Origin: Paenibacillus foliorum
GTDB lineage: Bacteria; Bacillota; Bacilli; Paenibacillales; NBRC-103111
Assembly (NCBI RefSeq): GCF_013141765.1
Contig: NZ_WHOD01000135.1
Span: 1-55,992 of the forward strand
DNA length: 55,992 bases
Direction of reading: 5' to 3'
Shown: positions 16,490 to 25,319 of the stretch, one piece after another
Position numbering within the stretch: position 1 is the first letter of the stretch
How the letters are laid out: each line of letters starts with the position of its first letter
The notes under the pieces: model-generated
What the model saw: the letters and a program-made list of their open reading frames with translations, nothing else
Database searches by the model: none
Told to the model about the DNA's origin: nothing
Position numbers and translations under genes: made by a program

Positions 16490-17526
16490 ACTACCGCTCC
16501 TTGAAACGTCACAATCCGCTCACCGGCTGTTACCCGACCCAGCGTGTATACTTTTTCTCCGTGCTGTTCGAAAATAGCTGAGGCTTCCGCTGCCTGCTGC
16601 TCAGATACAACGATAACCATACCGATACCCATGTTAAAGGTACGGAACATATCATTATTGCTGATGCCACCCTCTTGCTGCATCAACTGGAAGATAGGCA
16701 GAATCGGCCATGAGCCGTAGTCGATATCCACGTTGACATCATCGGGAAGCATGCGTGGGATATTCTCGATAAAACCGCCACCTGTAATGTGTGCAAGACC
16801 TTTGAGCTCTACCTTCTCCAAAGCTGCAAGAACGGACTTCACATAAATCTTAGTCGGCTCCAGAATCACATCACCCAGCTTAGCACCCAAAGCGTCTACG
16901 TGATCATGTAAGCTGTAGCCTTTTTCCTCAAGCAGCAGCCTGCGTACAAGCGAGAAGCCGTTACTGTGTACACCTGTGGAAGCAAGGCCGATAACTACAT
17001 CGCCCGGACGAATGGTGGAACCATTGATGATTTTCTTCTTGTCCACTACGCCAACTGTGAAGCCTGCAATATCATACTCGCCTTCGGAATACATCCCTGG
17101 CATTTCTGCCGTTTCACCGCCGATTAGAGCACAGCCGGACTGCACGCAGCCATCGCTAATACCTTTGATGATCGATTCGATTTTCTCAGGAATAACTTTG
17201 TCGCAAGCCAAGTAGTCGAGGAAGAAAAGCGGCTCCGCACCTTGTACGATAATATCATTCACGCACATCGCCACAGCATCGATACCAATCGTATCGTGCT
17301 TATCCATGGCAAAAGCAATCTTCAGCTTCGTGCCTACGCCGTCTGTACCGGAAACTAGCACAGGCTCGTCGTATTTATCCTTATTCAAGCCGAAAAGCCC
17401 GCCGAATCCACCCAAATCCGTCATCACTTCGGGACGGAAGGTTGTTTTCACGTGCTTTTTCATTCGTTCTACGGCTTCGTTACCTGCCGCTATGTCAACT
17501 CCGGCCTTCTTATATGCATCCGACAC
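16486..17526 (-). CDS. purM: phosphoribosylformylglycinamidine cyclo-ligase
   Basis: A 346-residue AIR synthetase. It has the family start SDAYKKAGVDIAAGNEAV, the ATP-site block VSGTDGVGTKLKIAF, GGETAEMPGMY and HITGGGFIENIPRMLP. The start chosen is the GTG at 17526, 9 bases after AAGGAG, which gives the normal family N-terminus; the ATG at 17535 abuts the ribosome site. A 576-base noncoding gap rich in palindromes separates it from purF upstream. Confidence 0.96.
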   Translation of the reverse strand: MSDAYKKAGVDIAAGNEAVERMKKHVKTTFRPEVMTDLGGFGGLFGLNKDKYDEPVLVSGTDGVGTKLKIAFAMDKHDTIGIDAVAMCVNDIIVQGAEPLFFLDYLACDKVIPEKIESIIKGISDGCVQSGCALIGGETAEMPGMYSEGEYDIAGFTVGVVDKKKIINGSTIRPGDVVIGLASTGVHSNGFSLVRRLLLEEKGYSLHDHVDALGAKLGDVILEPTKIYVKSVLAALEKVELKGLAHITGGGFIENIPRMLPDDVNVDIDYGSWPILPIFQLMQQEGGISNNDMFRTFNMGIGMVIVVSEQQAAEASAIFEQHGEKVYTLGRVTAGERIVTFQGAVV

Positions 17527-17574
17527 TTGGATCATCTCCTTTTGGGTTGTTGTGCGATTTTACTGTTCGAATGA

Positions 17575-17769
17575 GGTGGCTCGAAACTAGAAACCCTAAT
17601 ACGTCGCCTTAGCCGACTCCGGTCTGTGTGCCGCCTACGGCCGCTGTTGAATGCGTGTTCCCTTGATTAGATTAGGACGCAGGAACACACATTCAAAGGC
17701 GGCTCGTAAACTCTCCGGCTGGCACACAGACCTCCGCCTCATAGGCGATCGTTTCCTCAGAGCCAGACC
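17575..17769 (-). repeat. large palindromic structured element, copy 1 (purF-purM gap)
   Basis: A 195-base imperfect palindrome. Nested arms are GGT/ACC, GGCTC/GAGCC, GAAAC/GTTTC, CGCCT/AGGCG, a perfect 12-bp GGTCTGTGTGCC (17621-17632) with 17721-17732, CCGCCT/AGGCGG, and an apical 15-bp stem (17647-17661 with 17682-17696) closing a 20-base loop that contains TTGATTAGATTA. The 3' side holds CGTAAACTCTCCGG (17705-17718). Loop, stem length and that block recur in copy 2 with compensatory changes. It does not match a riboswitch I recognise. Confidence 0.75.
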
Positions 17770-17816
17770 ACAGATCGAAAGGCAAAACGCGCGCTACAAC
17801 CGTGCGTTTTATAGGT

Positions 17817-17883
17817 TAGGGCGGGGTCGGGACGACCTCCCCCGCCATTTCTCTCTACTCCTCACAGACAGGAGTCTGTGAGA
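17817..17883. repeat. two further hairpins in the purF-purM gap
   Basis: A GC-rich inverted repeat (GGCGGGG...CCCCGCC, about 17820-17847) is followed by a perfect 9-bp hairpin CTCACAGAC-AGGA-GTCTGTGAG (about 17861-17882). No T-run follows. I see no gene in 17884-18102. Confidence 0.55.
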
Positions 17884-18102
17884 GATATGCTTGTGAATTT
17901 TGATTCATTGGAGGTGATGGAGGGAAAGAGAATGGCATGGAAAGTGTAACGTCCGCCTTTGAAATAAATCTGATACCTATAAATAGTAATAATGGCAGAT
18001 TGTATTTCAACAGCGGTGGAATGCCATCTCTTTTCCGGAATCACAGACCGCATGAATCAAAATTCACTATGTTTGCCAACCGATCAGACTCCTGTCAACA
18101 CC

Positions 18103-19587
18103 CTAGTCGCAGCCACAGCCGATCTCAGTTTCTTCAGTGATACGAGTCGGGTAGCTGTTGTCAAAACAGGCGGTACAGTGGCCGCGGTTCAGCTCCACAT
18201 TCGGACGGCCGATGGAACCCAGCAGGCCATCCTTGCTCAAGAAATGCAGCGAATCGGCGTTGATCGCCTGGCGGATTTCTTCGATCGACTTCTGCGCGGC
18301 GATCAGCTCCTTGCGGTCCGGCGTATCGATGCCGTAATAGCAAGGATTCATGAACGGCGGCGAGCTGATACGCACGTGGACTTCTGTTGCTCCCGCTTCA
18401 CGCAGCAGGTTTACGATGCGAAGAGAAGTCGTGCCGCGAACGATGGAGTCATCGATCATGACTACACGTTTGCCAGCTACGATGCTGCGCACCGCGCTCA
18501 GCTTCATCTTAACGCCCTGCTCACGCAGCTCCTGGCTCGGTTGGATAAACGTCCGGCCAGTGTAGCGGTTCTTGATCAGCCCCAACTCGTAAGGGATGCC
18601 CGTCTGCTCAGCATAGCCGATAGCCGCTGAAATACTGGAATCCGGCACGCCGGTTACGATATCAGCGTCAACGAACGCTTCAAGCGCCAGCTGACGCCCC
18701 ATCCGCTTGCGAGCAGAGTGGATATTGATTGAATCTATATCGCTGTCTGGACGTGCAAAGTAAATGTACTCCATAGCGCAGATTGCGCGCTGCTTGATTG
18801 GTGAGAAGCGGTCCTCAACAAACCCGCTTTTCGTATCGATTACGAGCAGCTCACCCGGCTCTACATCACGATAGTAAGTTCCGCCTACCGCATCAAACGC
18901 ACAGGTCTCGGAAGCAAATAAATACGCATTCCCCAACCGCCCCATTACAAAAGGACGCAAACCGTGAGGATCCCGAGCAGCAATCAACTTGTCCTTGGTT
19001 TGGAACAAGAAGGCGTAAGCCCCGTCTACCTTCAGCAGAGCTTCCTTGACTGCCATTACAATGTCATCGTGTTTCGAGCGAGCTATTAAGTGCGCTACTA
19101 CTTCCGTATCGCTTGTCGTTTGGAAAATAGAGCCTTGGTTTTCGAGATCATGCTTAATCGCCGCCGCGTTAGTCAAGTTACCGTTAGTAGCAATCGCAAG
19201 ATCACCGCCGCGGTATTTGAAAATAAGCGGCTGTGCGTTAGCCAGCTTGCTCTCTCCAGCTGTGGAATAACGAACATGAGCAATCGCTGAAGTACCGACT
19301 AATGTACTCAAGGTGTCATTAACGAATACTTCTTTGACCAAGCCCATGCCACGGTGATATTTAAATCCAGCACCATCAGCTACGCAGATACCCGCGCTCT
19401 CTTGGCCGCGATGCTGCAGAGCATGCAATCCGTAATAGGAGAGTGATGCTGCCTCGGAGTGACCGAACACTCCGAAAACACCACACTCCTCACGAAGCTT
19501 GTCAAACAGCCCATCATGACTGTTGATTCCATCATTATAGAAACGTCCTGTCCATAGCTCTTGCGATGTCTTTATTTCATCAGACAT
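18103..19587 (-). CDS. purF: amidophosphoribosyltransferase
   Basis: A 494-residue glutamine PRPP amidotransferase, the first committed step of purine synthesis. The catalytic Cys is in LREECGVFGVFGH, exposed after removal of a propeptide of about 34 residues (B. subtilis has 11). The Fe-S cysteines are present (RAICAMEYIYF, FMNPCYYG, GHCTACF), as is the PRPP loop VVMIDDSIVRGTT. This is the Bacillus-type clustered enzyme. The ATG at 19587 follows GGAAGGA and overlaps the end of purL by 16 bases. Confidence 0.97.
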   Translation of the reverse strand: MSDEIKTSQELWTGRFYNDGINSHDGLFDKLREECGVFGVFGHSEAASLSYYGLHALQHRGQESAGICVADGAGFKYHRGMGLVKEVFVNDTLSTLVGTSAIAHVRYSTAGESKLANAQPLIFKYRGGDLAIATNGNLTNAAAIKHDLENQGSIFQTTSDTEVVAHLIARSKHDDIVMAVKEALLKVDGAYAFLFQTKDKLIAARDPHGLRPFVMGRLGNAYLFASETCAFDAVGGTYYRDVEPGELLVIDTKSGFVEDRFSPIKQRAICAMEYIYFARPDSDIDSINIHSARKRMGRQLALEAFVDADIVTGVPDSSISAAIGYAEQTGIPYELGLIKNRYTGRTFIQPSQELREQGVKMKLSAVRSIVAGKRVVMIDDSIVRGTTSLRIVNLLREAGATEVHVRISSPPFMNPCYYGIDTPDRKELIAAQKSIEEIRQAINADSLHFLSKDGLLGSIGRPNVELNRGHCTACFDNSYPTRITEETEIGCGCD

Positions 19588-21815
19588 GGAATCGCATCCT
19601 TCCAAACCTTTTCTAATTGAGTAACCGCTGCTTGGATGACTGGTTTAGCGTTAACTTGGATTAGCAGTTCTTTGCCTTGGACTTGACCTAATTCCTGATA
19701 AGGCACCCCTTGCTGTTCGATCAACTGCTTCAATTCAGCAGCCTTTTCTGGAGATGCGCTTAACAATATACGAGACTGACTCTCACTGAATAATGCAATA
19801 TCATTGCGAAGCTCTGTGTTGAAGTTGACTTCTGCACCAAGACGACCGCTCATGCAGCTCTCAGCCAACGCCACAGCCAAACCACCTTCAGACAAGTCAT
19901 GCGCAGAAGCTACAAGACCTTTTTGAATAGCGCCTAGAACGGTATCCAGCAGTTTTTTCTCAACATCGAGATCAATTTGCGGAGGACGTCCTTCAGTAAC
20001 GCCATGAATGACATATTGGAACTCGCTGCCGCCCAATTCTGCTTTCGTTTGGCCGAGCACGAGGATGATGTCGCCTTCTTTTTTGAAGCCTTGAGTTGTA
20101 ATATGATCTGTATCGTGAACTAGTCCGACCATACCGATAACCGGTGTTGGGTAGATCGCGCCTTTTGAATTCTCGTTGTACAAGCTGACGTTACCTCCGA
20201 TAACCGGAGAATTCAGCTTACGGCAAGCCTCGGATATACCATCGGCCGCTTTCTCAAGCTGCCAGAAAATTTCTGGTTTTTCCGGACTGCCGAAGTTAAG
20301 GTTATCCGTAATGGCCAGCGGTTCACCACCCGAGCACACGTTATTACGCGCAGCTTCAGCTACAGCGATCATACCGCCCACTTCAGGATCCAAGAATACG
20401 AAACGTCCGTTGCAATCCGTGGACATGGACAACGCTTTACGTGAGCCTTGAATCGTTACTACCGCTGCATCTGACCCCGGACGAACCGCTGTGCTGGTAC
20501 GCACCATGTAGTCATATTGATTATATACCCATTCTTTGCTCGCTACCGTAGGTGAAGCCAATACTTTATTTAATGCACCATTCAAATCCGTTACTTCTGC
20601 ATAGCGATTTGTATCTACGGATGCATTCTCCAAATAATAAGCAGGCACTTGGGAAGGCTTGTTGTACACTGGGCACTCATCAACTAACGCTGTTACCGGC
20701 ATATCGGCAACCATTTCACCGCCATGGAACAGCTTCAAACGGCCGTCATTCGATACTTTACCAACCTTCGCGCAATGCAAGCCCCAGCGTTCAAAAATCG
20801 CTCTCGCCTGATCTTCATCCTTCGGCTCAACAACGAACAGCATCCGCTCTTGAGATTCCGACAGCATCATTTCATATGGCGTCATGCCAACTTCACGCTG
20901 CGGCACTTCATCCAGGTACAGCTCCATACCGTTCCCGGCTTTACTTGCCATCTCCGCACTCGAGCATGTAAGGCCCGCTGCGCCCATATCTTGAATACCA
21001 AGCACGATACCTGAATTGATCAAATCGAGACAAGCTTCCAACACCAGCTTCTCCATGAACGGATCGCCAACCTGCACCGCAGGACGCTTCGCTTCGGATT
21101 CGGCTGTCAGCTCTTCAGAAGCAAATGTAGCACCGTGGATGCCATCGCGGCCCGTTGCCGGTCCAACGTAGAACACTGGGTTGCCTACGCCTTTAGCGAC
21201 ACCCTTTTGAATCTTATCGTGATCGATTAGACCTACACACATTGCGTTAACAAGAGGATTACCTTCGTAGCTCTCGTCAAACATAATTTCGCCGCCAACC
21301 GTAGGAATCCCGATACAGTTACCGTAGCCTGCAATCCCTGAAACTACATGCTCGAACAAATATTTAACACGTTCATTCTCCAAACGACCGAAGCGCAAGC
21401 TGTTCAGCACGGCTATAGGACGCGCACCCATGGAGAAAATATCACGGATAATGCCACCGACACCTGTTGCCGCACCTTGGAAAGGCTCGATTGCCGAAGG
21501 GTGATTATGACTCTCTATTTTAAATACAACCGCTTGGTTATCACCAATATCGACGATCCCCGCGCCCTCACCGGGACCCATCAATACGCGAGGACCTGTG
21601 ATTGGAAATTTACGAAGCACTGGCTTTGAATTTTTGTAAGAGCAATGCTCAGACCACATAACGCTGAACACGCCGATTTCCACATAGTTCGGTTGGCGAC
21701 CTAGGAACCCACAGATTTTATCGAACTCTGCATCGGTTACACCCATTTGCTTATATATTTTCTGCTCCGCGATTTGTTCTGCGGTTGGCTCCTTAGCTGT
21801 TAACTGCTGCGCCAT
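19572..21815 (-). CDS. purL: phosphoribosylformylglycinamidine synthase, large subunit
   Basis: A 747-residue FGAM synthase subunit of the small-PurL type that works with PurQ and PurS. Visible motifs are WSEHCSYKNSKPVLRKFP, KIESHNHPSAIEPFQGAATGVGG, DMGAAGLTCSSAEMA and HDLSEGGLAVALAESCM. The ATG at 21815 lies inside the purQ 3' end (23-base overlap), typical of coupled translation of this complex. Length matches B. subtilis PurL (about 740). Confidence 0.97.
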   Translation of the reverse strand: MAQQLTAKEPTAEQIAEQKIYKQMGVTDAEFDKICGFLGRQPNYVEIGVFSVMWSEHCSYKNSKPVLRKFPITGPRVLMGPGEGAGIVDIGDNQAVVFKIESHNHPSAIEPFQGAATGVGGIIRDIFSMGARPIAVLNSLRFGRLENERVKYLFEHVVSGIAGYGNCIGIPTVGGEIMFDESYEGNPLVNAMCVGLIDHDKIQKGVAKGVGNPVFYVGPATGRDGIHGATFASEELTAESEAKRPAVQVGDPFMEKLVLEACLDLINSGIVLGIQDMGAAGLTCSSAEMASKAGNGMELYLDEVPQREVGMTPYEMMLSESQERMLFVVEPKDEDQARAIFERWGLHCAKVGKVSNDGRLKLFHGGEMVADMPVTALVDECPVYNKPSQVPAYYLENASVDTNRYAEVTDLNGALNKVLASPTVASKEWVYNQYDYMVRTSTAVRPGSDAAVVTIQGSRKALSMSTDCNGRFVFLDPEVGGMIAVAEAARNNVCSGGEPLAITDNLNFGSPEKPEIFWQLEKAADGISEACRKLNSPVIGGNVSLYNENSKGAIYPTPVIGMVGLVHDTDHITTQGFKKEGDIILVLGQTKAELGGSEFQYVIHGVTEGRPPQIDLDVEKKLLDTVLGAIQKGLVASAHDLSEGGLAVALAESCMSGRLGAEVNFNTELRNDIALFSESQSRILLSASPEKAAELKQLIEQQGVPYQELGQVQGKELLIQVNAKPVIQAAVTQLEKVWKDAIPCLMK

Positions 21816-22488
21816 GTTTTTCCCTCCATGTGCTCAAAATCGAAGTAAACATCCGTTTGCCATCTGCTGAGCCTAACAGCTCATGAATCGCACGCTCCGG
21901 ATGCGGCATCATGCCAAGCACGTTGCCTGCTTTGTTGCAAATTCCCGCTATATCATCAACGGATCCGTTCGGGTTGTTACCCGCTTCGTAACGGAACACG
22001 ATTTGGTTATTGGCTTTAAGCTCTGCTAGAGTTGCATCGTCACAGTAGTAGTTGCCTTCACCGTGTGCGATTGGAATATTGATCAATTCGCCTTGCTTGT
22101 ATTCCGCCGTGAACGGCGTATTCGTATTTTCTACCTGCAGCATAGCTGCATGACAACGGAATTTAAGGGATTCGTTACGCAGCATTGCCCCCGGCAGTAA
22201 GCCGGATTCAAGCAGAATTTGGAATCCATTACAGATGCCGATAATGTATTTGCCTTGTTCTGCCGCCTGAACGAGTGCAGTCATGACTGGAGCAAAACGC
22301 GCAATGGCGCCACAGCGCAAGTAGTCCCCATAAGAAAATCCTCCGGGAACGATAATGCCATCATATTTAGATAAATCCGTTTCGGTATGCCATACATATT
22401 CAACAGGTTGGCCGATCGTTTCTTCAACTGCTTTGTAGCAATCAATATCACAATTGGAGCCTGGAAATACCAGTACTGCGAAATTCAT
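21793..22488 (-). CDS. purQ: phosphoribosylformylglycinamidine synthase, glutaminase subunit
   Basis: A 231-residue class I glutamine amidotransferase delivering ammonia to PurL. The nucleophile Cys is in YIIGICNGFQIL and the catalytic His-Glu in MMPHPERAI; the N-terminus is MNFAVLVFPGSNCD. The ATG at 22488 has AAGGAGG 8 bases upstream, so the upstream in-frame start at 22506 is not used. It lies 30 bases after purS. Confidence 0.97.
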   Translation of the reverse strand: MNFAVLVFPGSNCDIDCYKAVEETIGQPVEYVWHTETDLSKYDGIIVPGGFSYGDYLRCGAIARFAPVMTALVQAAEQGKYIIGICNGFQILLESGLLPGAMLRNESLKFRCHAAMLQVENTNTPFTAEYKQGELINIPIAHGEGNYYCDDATLAELKANNQIVFRYEAGNNPNGSVDDIAGICNKAGNVLGMMPHPERAIHELLGSADGKRMFTSILSTWREKHGAAVNS

Positions 22489-22518
22489 CACATGGTCCTC
22501 CTTCACTTTGGTTGCCTT

Positions 22519-22761
22519 CTATACCAATTCGTAGCGGTAATCTTCAATAACGGTATTAGCTAAAAGCTTCTCGCACATTGCTTTCACGCGTTGCTCCGCT
22601 TCAGCACGGTCGCTTGTCCCAAGCTCCAGCTCCAAGTATTTACCTACACGTACTTTGCCTACTTCATCAAAACCCATAGAGTGAAGCGCGCCTTGTACCG
22701 CAACCCCTTGCGGATCGAGTACGCTTTGTTTGATCGTTACATAAACGGTTGCTTTTAACAT
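22519..22761 (-). CDS. purS: phosphoribosylformylglycinamidine synthase subunit PurS
   Basis: An 80-residue structural subunit bridging PurQ and PurL. The sequence has the expected KATVYVTIKQSVLDPQG and the VRVGKYLELEL pattern. AGGAGG precedes the ATG. The gene order purC-S-Q-L is that of Bacillus. Confidence 0.95.
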   Translation of the reverse strand: MLKATVYVTIKQSVLDPQGVAVQGALHSMGFDEVGKVRVGKYLELELGTSDRAEAEQRVKAMCEKLLANTVIEDYRYELV

Positions 22762-22788
22762 TGAGGTGAATCCTCCTAAAGTGGGATG

Positions 22789-22849
22789 GAGACGATTGAA
22801 AAGTGCATTTTTCGGAAACAGATGTACCTTTTACACTTTCAACCGTCTC
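22789..22849 (-). repeat. stem-loop in the purC-purS gap
   Basis: GAGACG-ATTGAAAAGTG pairs with CACTTTCAA-CCGTCTC across about 28 bases. It does not share the loop of the two large pur elements and has no T-run in the reading direction, so it may be a processing or stability hairpin. Confidence 0.5.
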
Positions 22850-22891
22850 AATTTTATATAAAAAACACAAATCAGTTCTCGTAAGCTTTTT

Positions 22892-23776
22892 CTACTTCAC
22901 CAATCGATCCAAAATGTTTCTATAACGGCGGGAGGTTTCCTCCACCACATCAAGCGGCAAAGGATCCGGCTCGCTATTCTTATCCCAGTCGGTACTGGAC
23001 AAGTAGGTACGCACAGGCTCTTTATCCATGCCGTCAATCTCGATATCGTAAGCGTAGTTTTCTTTGGCCCAGAAGCGAGAAGAATCCGGGGTGAAAATTT
23101 CATCGATCAAAATGATTTCCCCGTCAATCAGGCCAAATTCGAATTTCGTATCTGCCAGAATGATGCCGCGTTCCTCACAGAATTGACGAGCGAACTCATA
23201 CAGCATGATACTCTTCGCTTCTAGCTGATCCGTCAACTCAGCGCCAACCAGCTCTTTCATCCGCTCGATCGAGATATCCTCATCGTGGCCGACGTCGTTT
23301 TTCGCTGCAGGCGTGAAGATCGGCTTGGCGAAGCGTTCGTTTTTGCGAAGGCCTTCCGGCAGCTTGTGGCCGTTGACTTCGCCGGTTTTTTCGTACTGGC
23401 GCCAGCCGCCGCCTGTAATGTAGCCGCGCACTACGCATTCGATGTCGATGCGCTCAGCCTTTTTCGTAACCATGAAGCGATCCTTCATAATCTCGCGGTC
23501 TGTTACGATGTCACCCAGTTGGTCGACATCGGTGTGTACCACATGGTTCGGCATCAGATGAGCCGTTTGCTTGAACCAGAACGCGCTCAAGCTGTTGAGC
23601 ACGTTGCCTTTATCCGGCACGGCTGGAGACAGCACCCAGTCAAAAGCCGAGATGCGATCCGTTACCGCGATTAAGTAATGCTCGCCCAAATCATACAGCT
23701 CACGTACCTTGCCTTTGTAGAGTAAAGGCGCTGTTACATAGGATTCGGCACTCGATATTGCTTTTGTTGAGACCAT
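22892..23776 (-). CDS. purC: phosphoribosylaminoimidazole-succinocarboxamide synthase
   Basis: A 294-residue SAICAR synthetase. Motifs are YKGKVRELYDLG, VTDRISAFDWVL, ECVVRGYITGGGWR, LADTKFEFGL and EIFTPDSSRFW. It is of the longer form (about 290 residues, with the PDKGNVLNSLSAFWF block), not the roughly 240-residue type of B. subtilis. This is a family-level difference within an otherwise Bacillus-like operon and may reflect replacement. GGGGAGGACC lies before the ATG, between the start and palindromic element copy 2. Confidence 0.96.
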   Translation of the reverse strand: MVSTKAISSAESYVTAPLLYKGKVRELYDLGEHYLIAVTDRISAFDWVLSPAVPDKGNVLNSLSAFWFKQTAHLMPNHVVHTDVDQLGDIVTDREIMKDRFMVTKKAERIDIECVVRGYITGGGWRQYEKTGEVNGHKLPEGLRKNERFAKPIFTPAAKNDVGHDEDISIERMKELVGAELTDQLEAKSIMLYEFARQFCEERGIILADTKFEFGLIDGEIILIDEIFTPDSSRFWAKENYAYDIEIDGMDKEPVRTYLSSTDWDKNSEPDPLPLDVVEETSRRYRNILDRLVK

Positions 23777-23798
23777 GGTTCGTGGTCCTCCCCTGAAT

Positions 23799-23959
23799 GG
23801 TGTTTAAAGCCTGATGCCTAGCGAGCAGTAAAGTACCTCCAGACTCTATTGAAGCTGTGTTACTTTGATTAGATTAAGTCGTGGTAACACAGCTTCAAAA
23901 AGAGTCCCGTAAACTTTCCGGTATCTTTACTTGCCCGCCCTAATCAGGCTCTAAACACC
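23799..23959 (-). repeat. large palindromic structured element, copy 2 (purB-purC gap)
   Basis: A 161-base imperfect palindrome. Outer arms are GGTGTTTA..GCCTGAT / ATCAGGC..TAAACACC, then GCAGTAAAG / CTTTACTTGC, GACTC / GAGTC, and an apical 15-bp perfect stem (23849-23863 with 23884-23898) closing a 20-base loop with TTGATTAGATTA. The 3' side has CCCGTAAACTTTCCGG (23906-23921). Relative to copy 1 the apical stem changes at several paired positions while keeping pairing. It ends about 22 bases before the purC start. Confidence 0.78.
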
Positions 23960-23998
23960 GAAATTTTATATAAATAGAAAGAATTAATATAGAAAGAA

Positions 23999-25294
23999 TT
24001 AATTCAGACCCAAACGTGTGAAGATAGTATCCACATGCTTCAAGTGCCAGCTAGGGTTGAAGCAATCTTCAATTTCTTCAAGGCTTAACTGCTCGCGGAT
24101 GACTGATGCGTTCTCCACGATATCGCGGAACGAACGCTGCTCTTCCCAAGCTTGCATCGCGCGCGGCTGAACGGTGTCATACGCTTGTTCACGGCTGAAG
24201 CCTTTATCGATCAGCTTCGTCATAACGCGGCCTGAGAAAGGCACGCCATAAGTGCTTTGCATGTTGCGCTTCATGTTTTCCGGGAACACTGTCAAGTTCT
24301 TCACAATGTTACCGAAACGGTTCAGCATGTAGTTAAGCAGGATGGTAGCATCCGGCAAGATGATCCGCTCAACAGAGGAGTGCGAAATATCGCGCTCATG
24401 CCACAGCGTAACATTCTCATATGCCGAGATCATATGACCGCGGATTACACGGGACAAACCGGAAATACTCTCGCAGCCGATCGGATTACGTTTATGAGGC
24501 ATCGCTGACGAACCTTTTTGACCCTTAGCAAAAGCTTCTTCCACCTCGCGGAATTCGCTTTTTTGCAGAGCGCGAATTTCCGTTGCGAACTTGTCCATCG
24601 ATGTTGCTATCAAAGCCAATGTGGCCATATATTCAGCATGGCGATCACGCTGCAAGGTTTGAGTAGAGATTGGTGCTGCTTTTGTTCCCAATTTCTCGCA
24701 AACATAGGTTTCAACAAACGGATCAATATTCGCGTAAGTACCAACAGCGCCAGAAATTTTTCCGTATTGCACGCCATCAGCGGCGAAACGGAAACGCTCC
24801 AGGTTACGTTTCATTTCTTCCCACCACAATGCCATTTTCAGACCAAATGTAGTTGGCTCTGCATGAACGCCATGTGTACGTCCCATCATCGGAGTATCTT
24901 TATACTGAACGGCCTTGTCCTTCAAAATCTCGATGAAGTTCAATAAGTCTTTTTCCAAAATTTCATTAGCCTGACGCAGCAAATACCCAAGTGCCGTGTC
25001 CACAACGTCAGTGGATGTCAATCCGTAATGTACCCATTTGCGCTCCGGACCTACTTTTTCAGAAACTGCGCGAGTAAAAGCAATAACATCATGACGAGTT
25101 TCCTGCTCGATTTCATAAATACGGTCGATATCAAAAGCCGCATTCTTACGCAGCTCCACTACATCTTCCTTAGGGATAACGCCTAGCTCGGCCCATGCCT
25201 CACAAGAGAGAAGCTCGACCTCCAGCCATGCATTAAATTTATTTTCTTCAGTCCAAATGCGCGCCATTTCTGGCCTGCTGTAACGATCAATCAT
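23999..25294 (-). CDS. purB: adenylosuccinate lyase
   Basis: A 431-residue lyase of the fumarase/aspartase superfamily, cleaving SAICAR and adenylosuccinate. It begins MIDRYSRPEMARIW and holds MMGRTHGVHAEPTTFG and the signature loop GSSAMPHKRNPIGCE. GGAGGATTTTATCA precedes the ATG. It lies 25 bases after purK and 222 bases before purC, that gap holding a structured element. Confidence 0.97.
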   Translation of the reverse strand: MIDRYSRPEMARIWTEENKFNAWLEVELLSCEAWAELGVIPKEDVVELRKNAAFDIDRIYEIEQETRHDVIAFTRAVSEKVGPERKWVHYGLTSTDVVDTALGYLLRQANEILEKDLLNFIEILKDKAVQYKDTPMMGRTHGVHAEPTTFGLKMALWWEEMKRNLERFRFAADGVQYGKISGAVGTYANIDPFVETYVCEKLGTKAAPISTQTLQRDRHAEYMATLALIATSMDKFATEIRALQKSEFREVEEAFAKGQKGSSAMPHKRNPIGCESISGLSRVIRGHMISAYENVTLWHERDISHSSVERIILPDATILLNYMLNRFGNIVKNLTVFPENMKRNMQSTYGVPFSGRVMTKLIDKGFSREQAYDTVQPRAMQAWEEQRSFRDIVENASVIREQLSLEEIEDCFNPSWHLKHVDTIFTRLGLN

Positions 25295-25319
25295 TGATAA
25301 AATCCTCCGCTTCTATACA

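Noticed and set aside
17862..18053. 63-codon minus-strand frame in the purF-purM gap
   Set aside because: Spans a hairpin, no recognisable pattern and no ribosome site; the gap is better read as noncoding.
17992..18630. Plus-strand 212-codon open frame
   Set aside because: Mostly antisense to purF, with His/Arg/Gln-rich composition typical of a shadow frame and no ribosome site.
17575..23959. Pur palindromes as IS200/IS605-type or MITE insertions
   Set aside because: No transposase gene or clear target duplication is visible and the stems covary; left open rather than called a mobile element.
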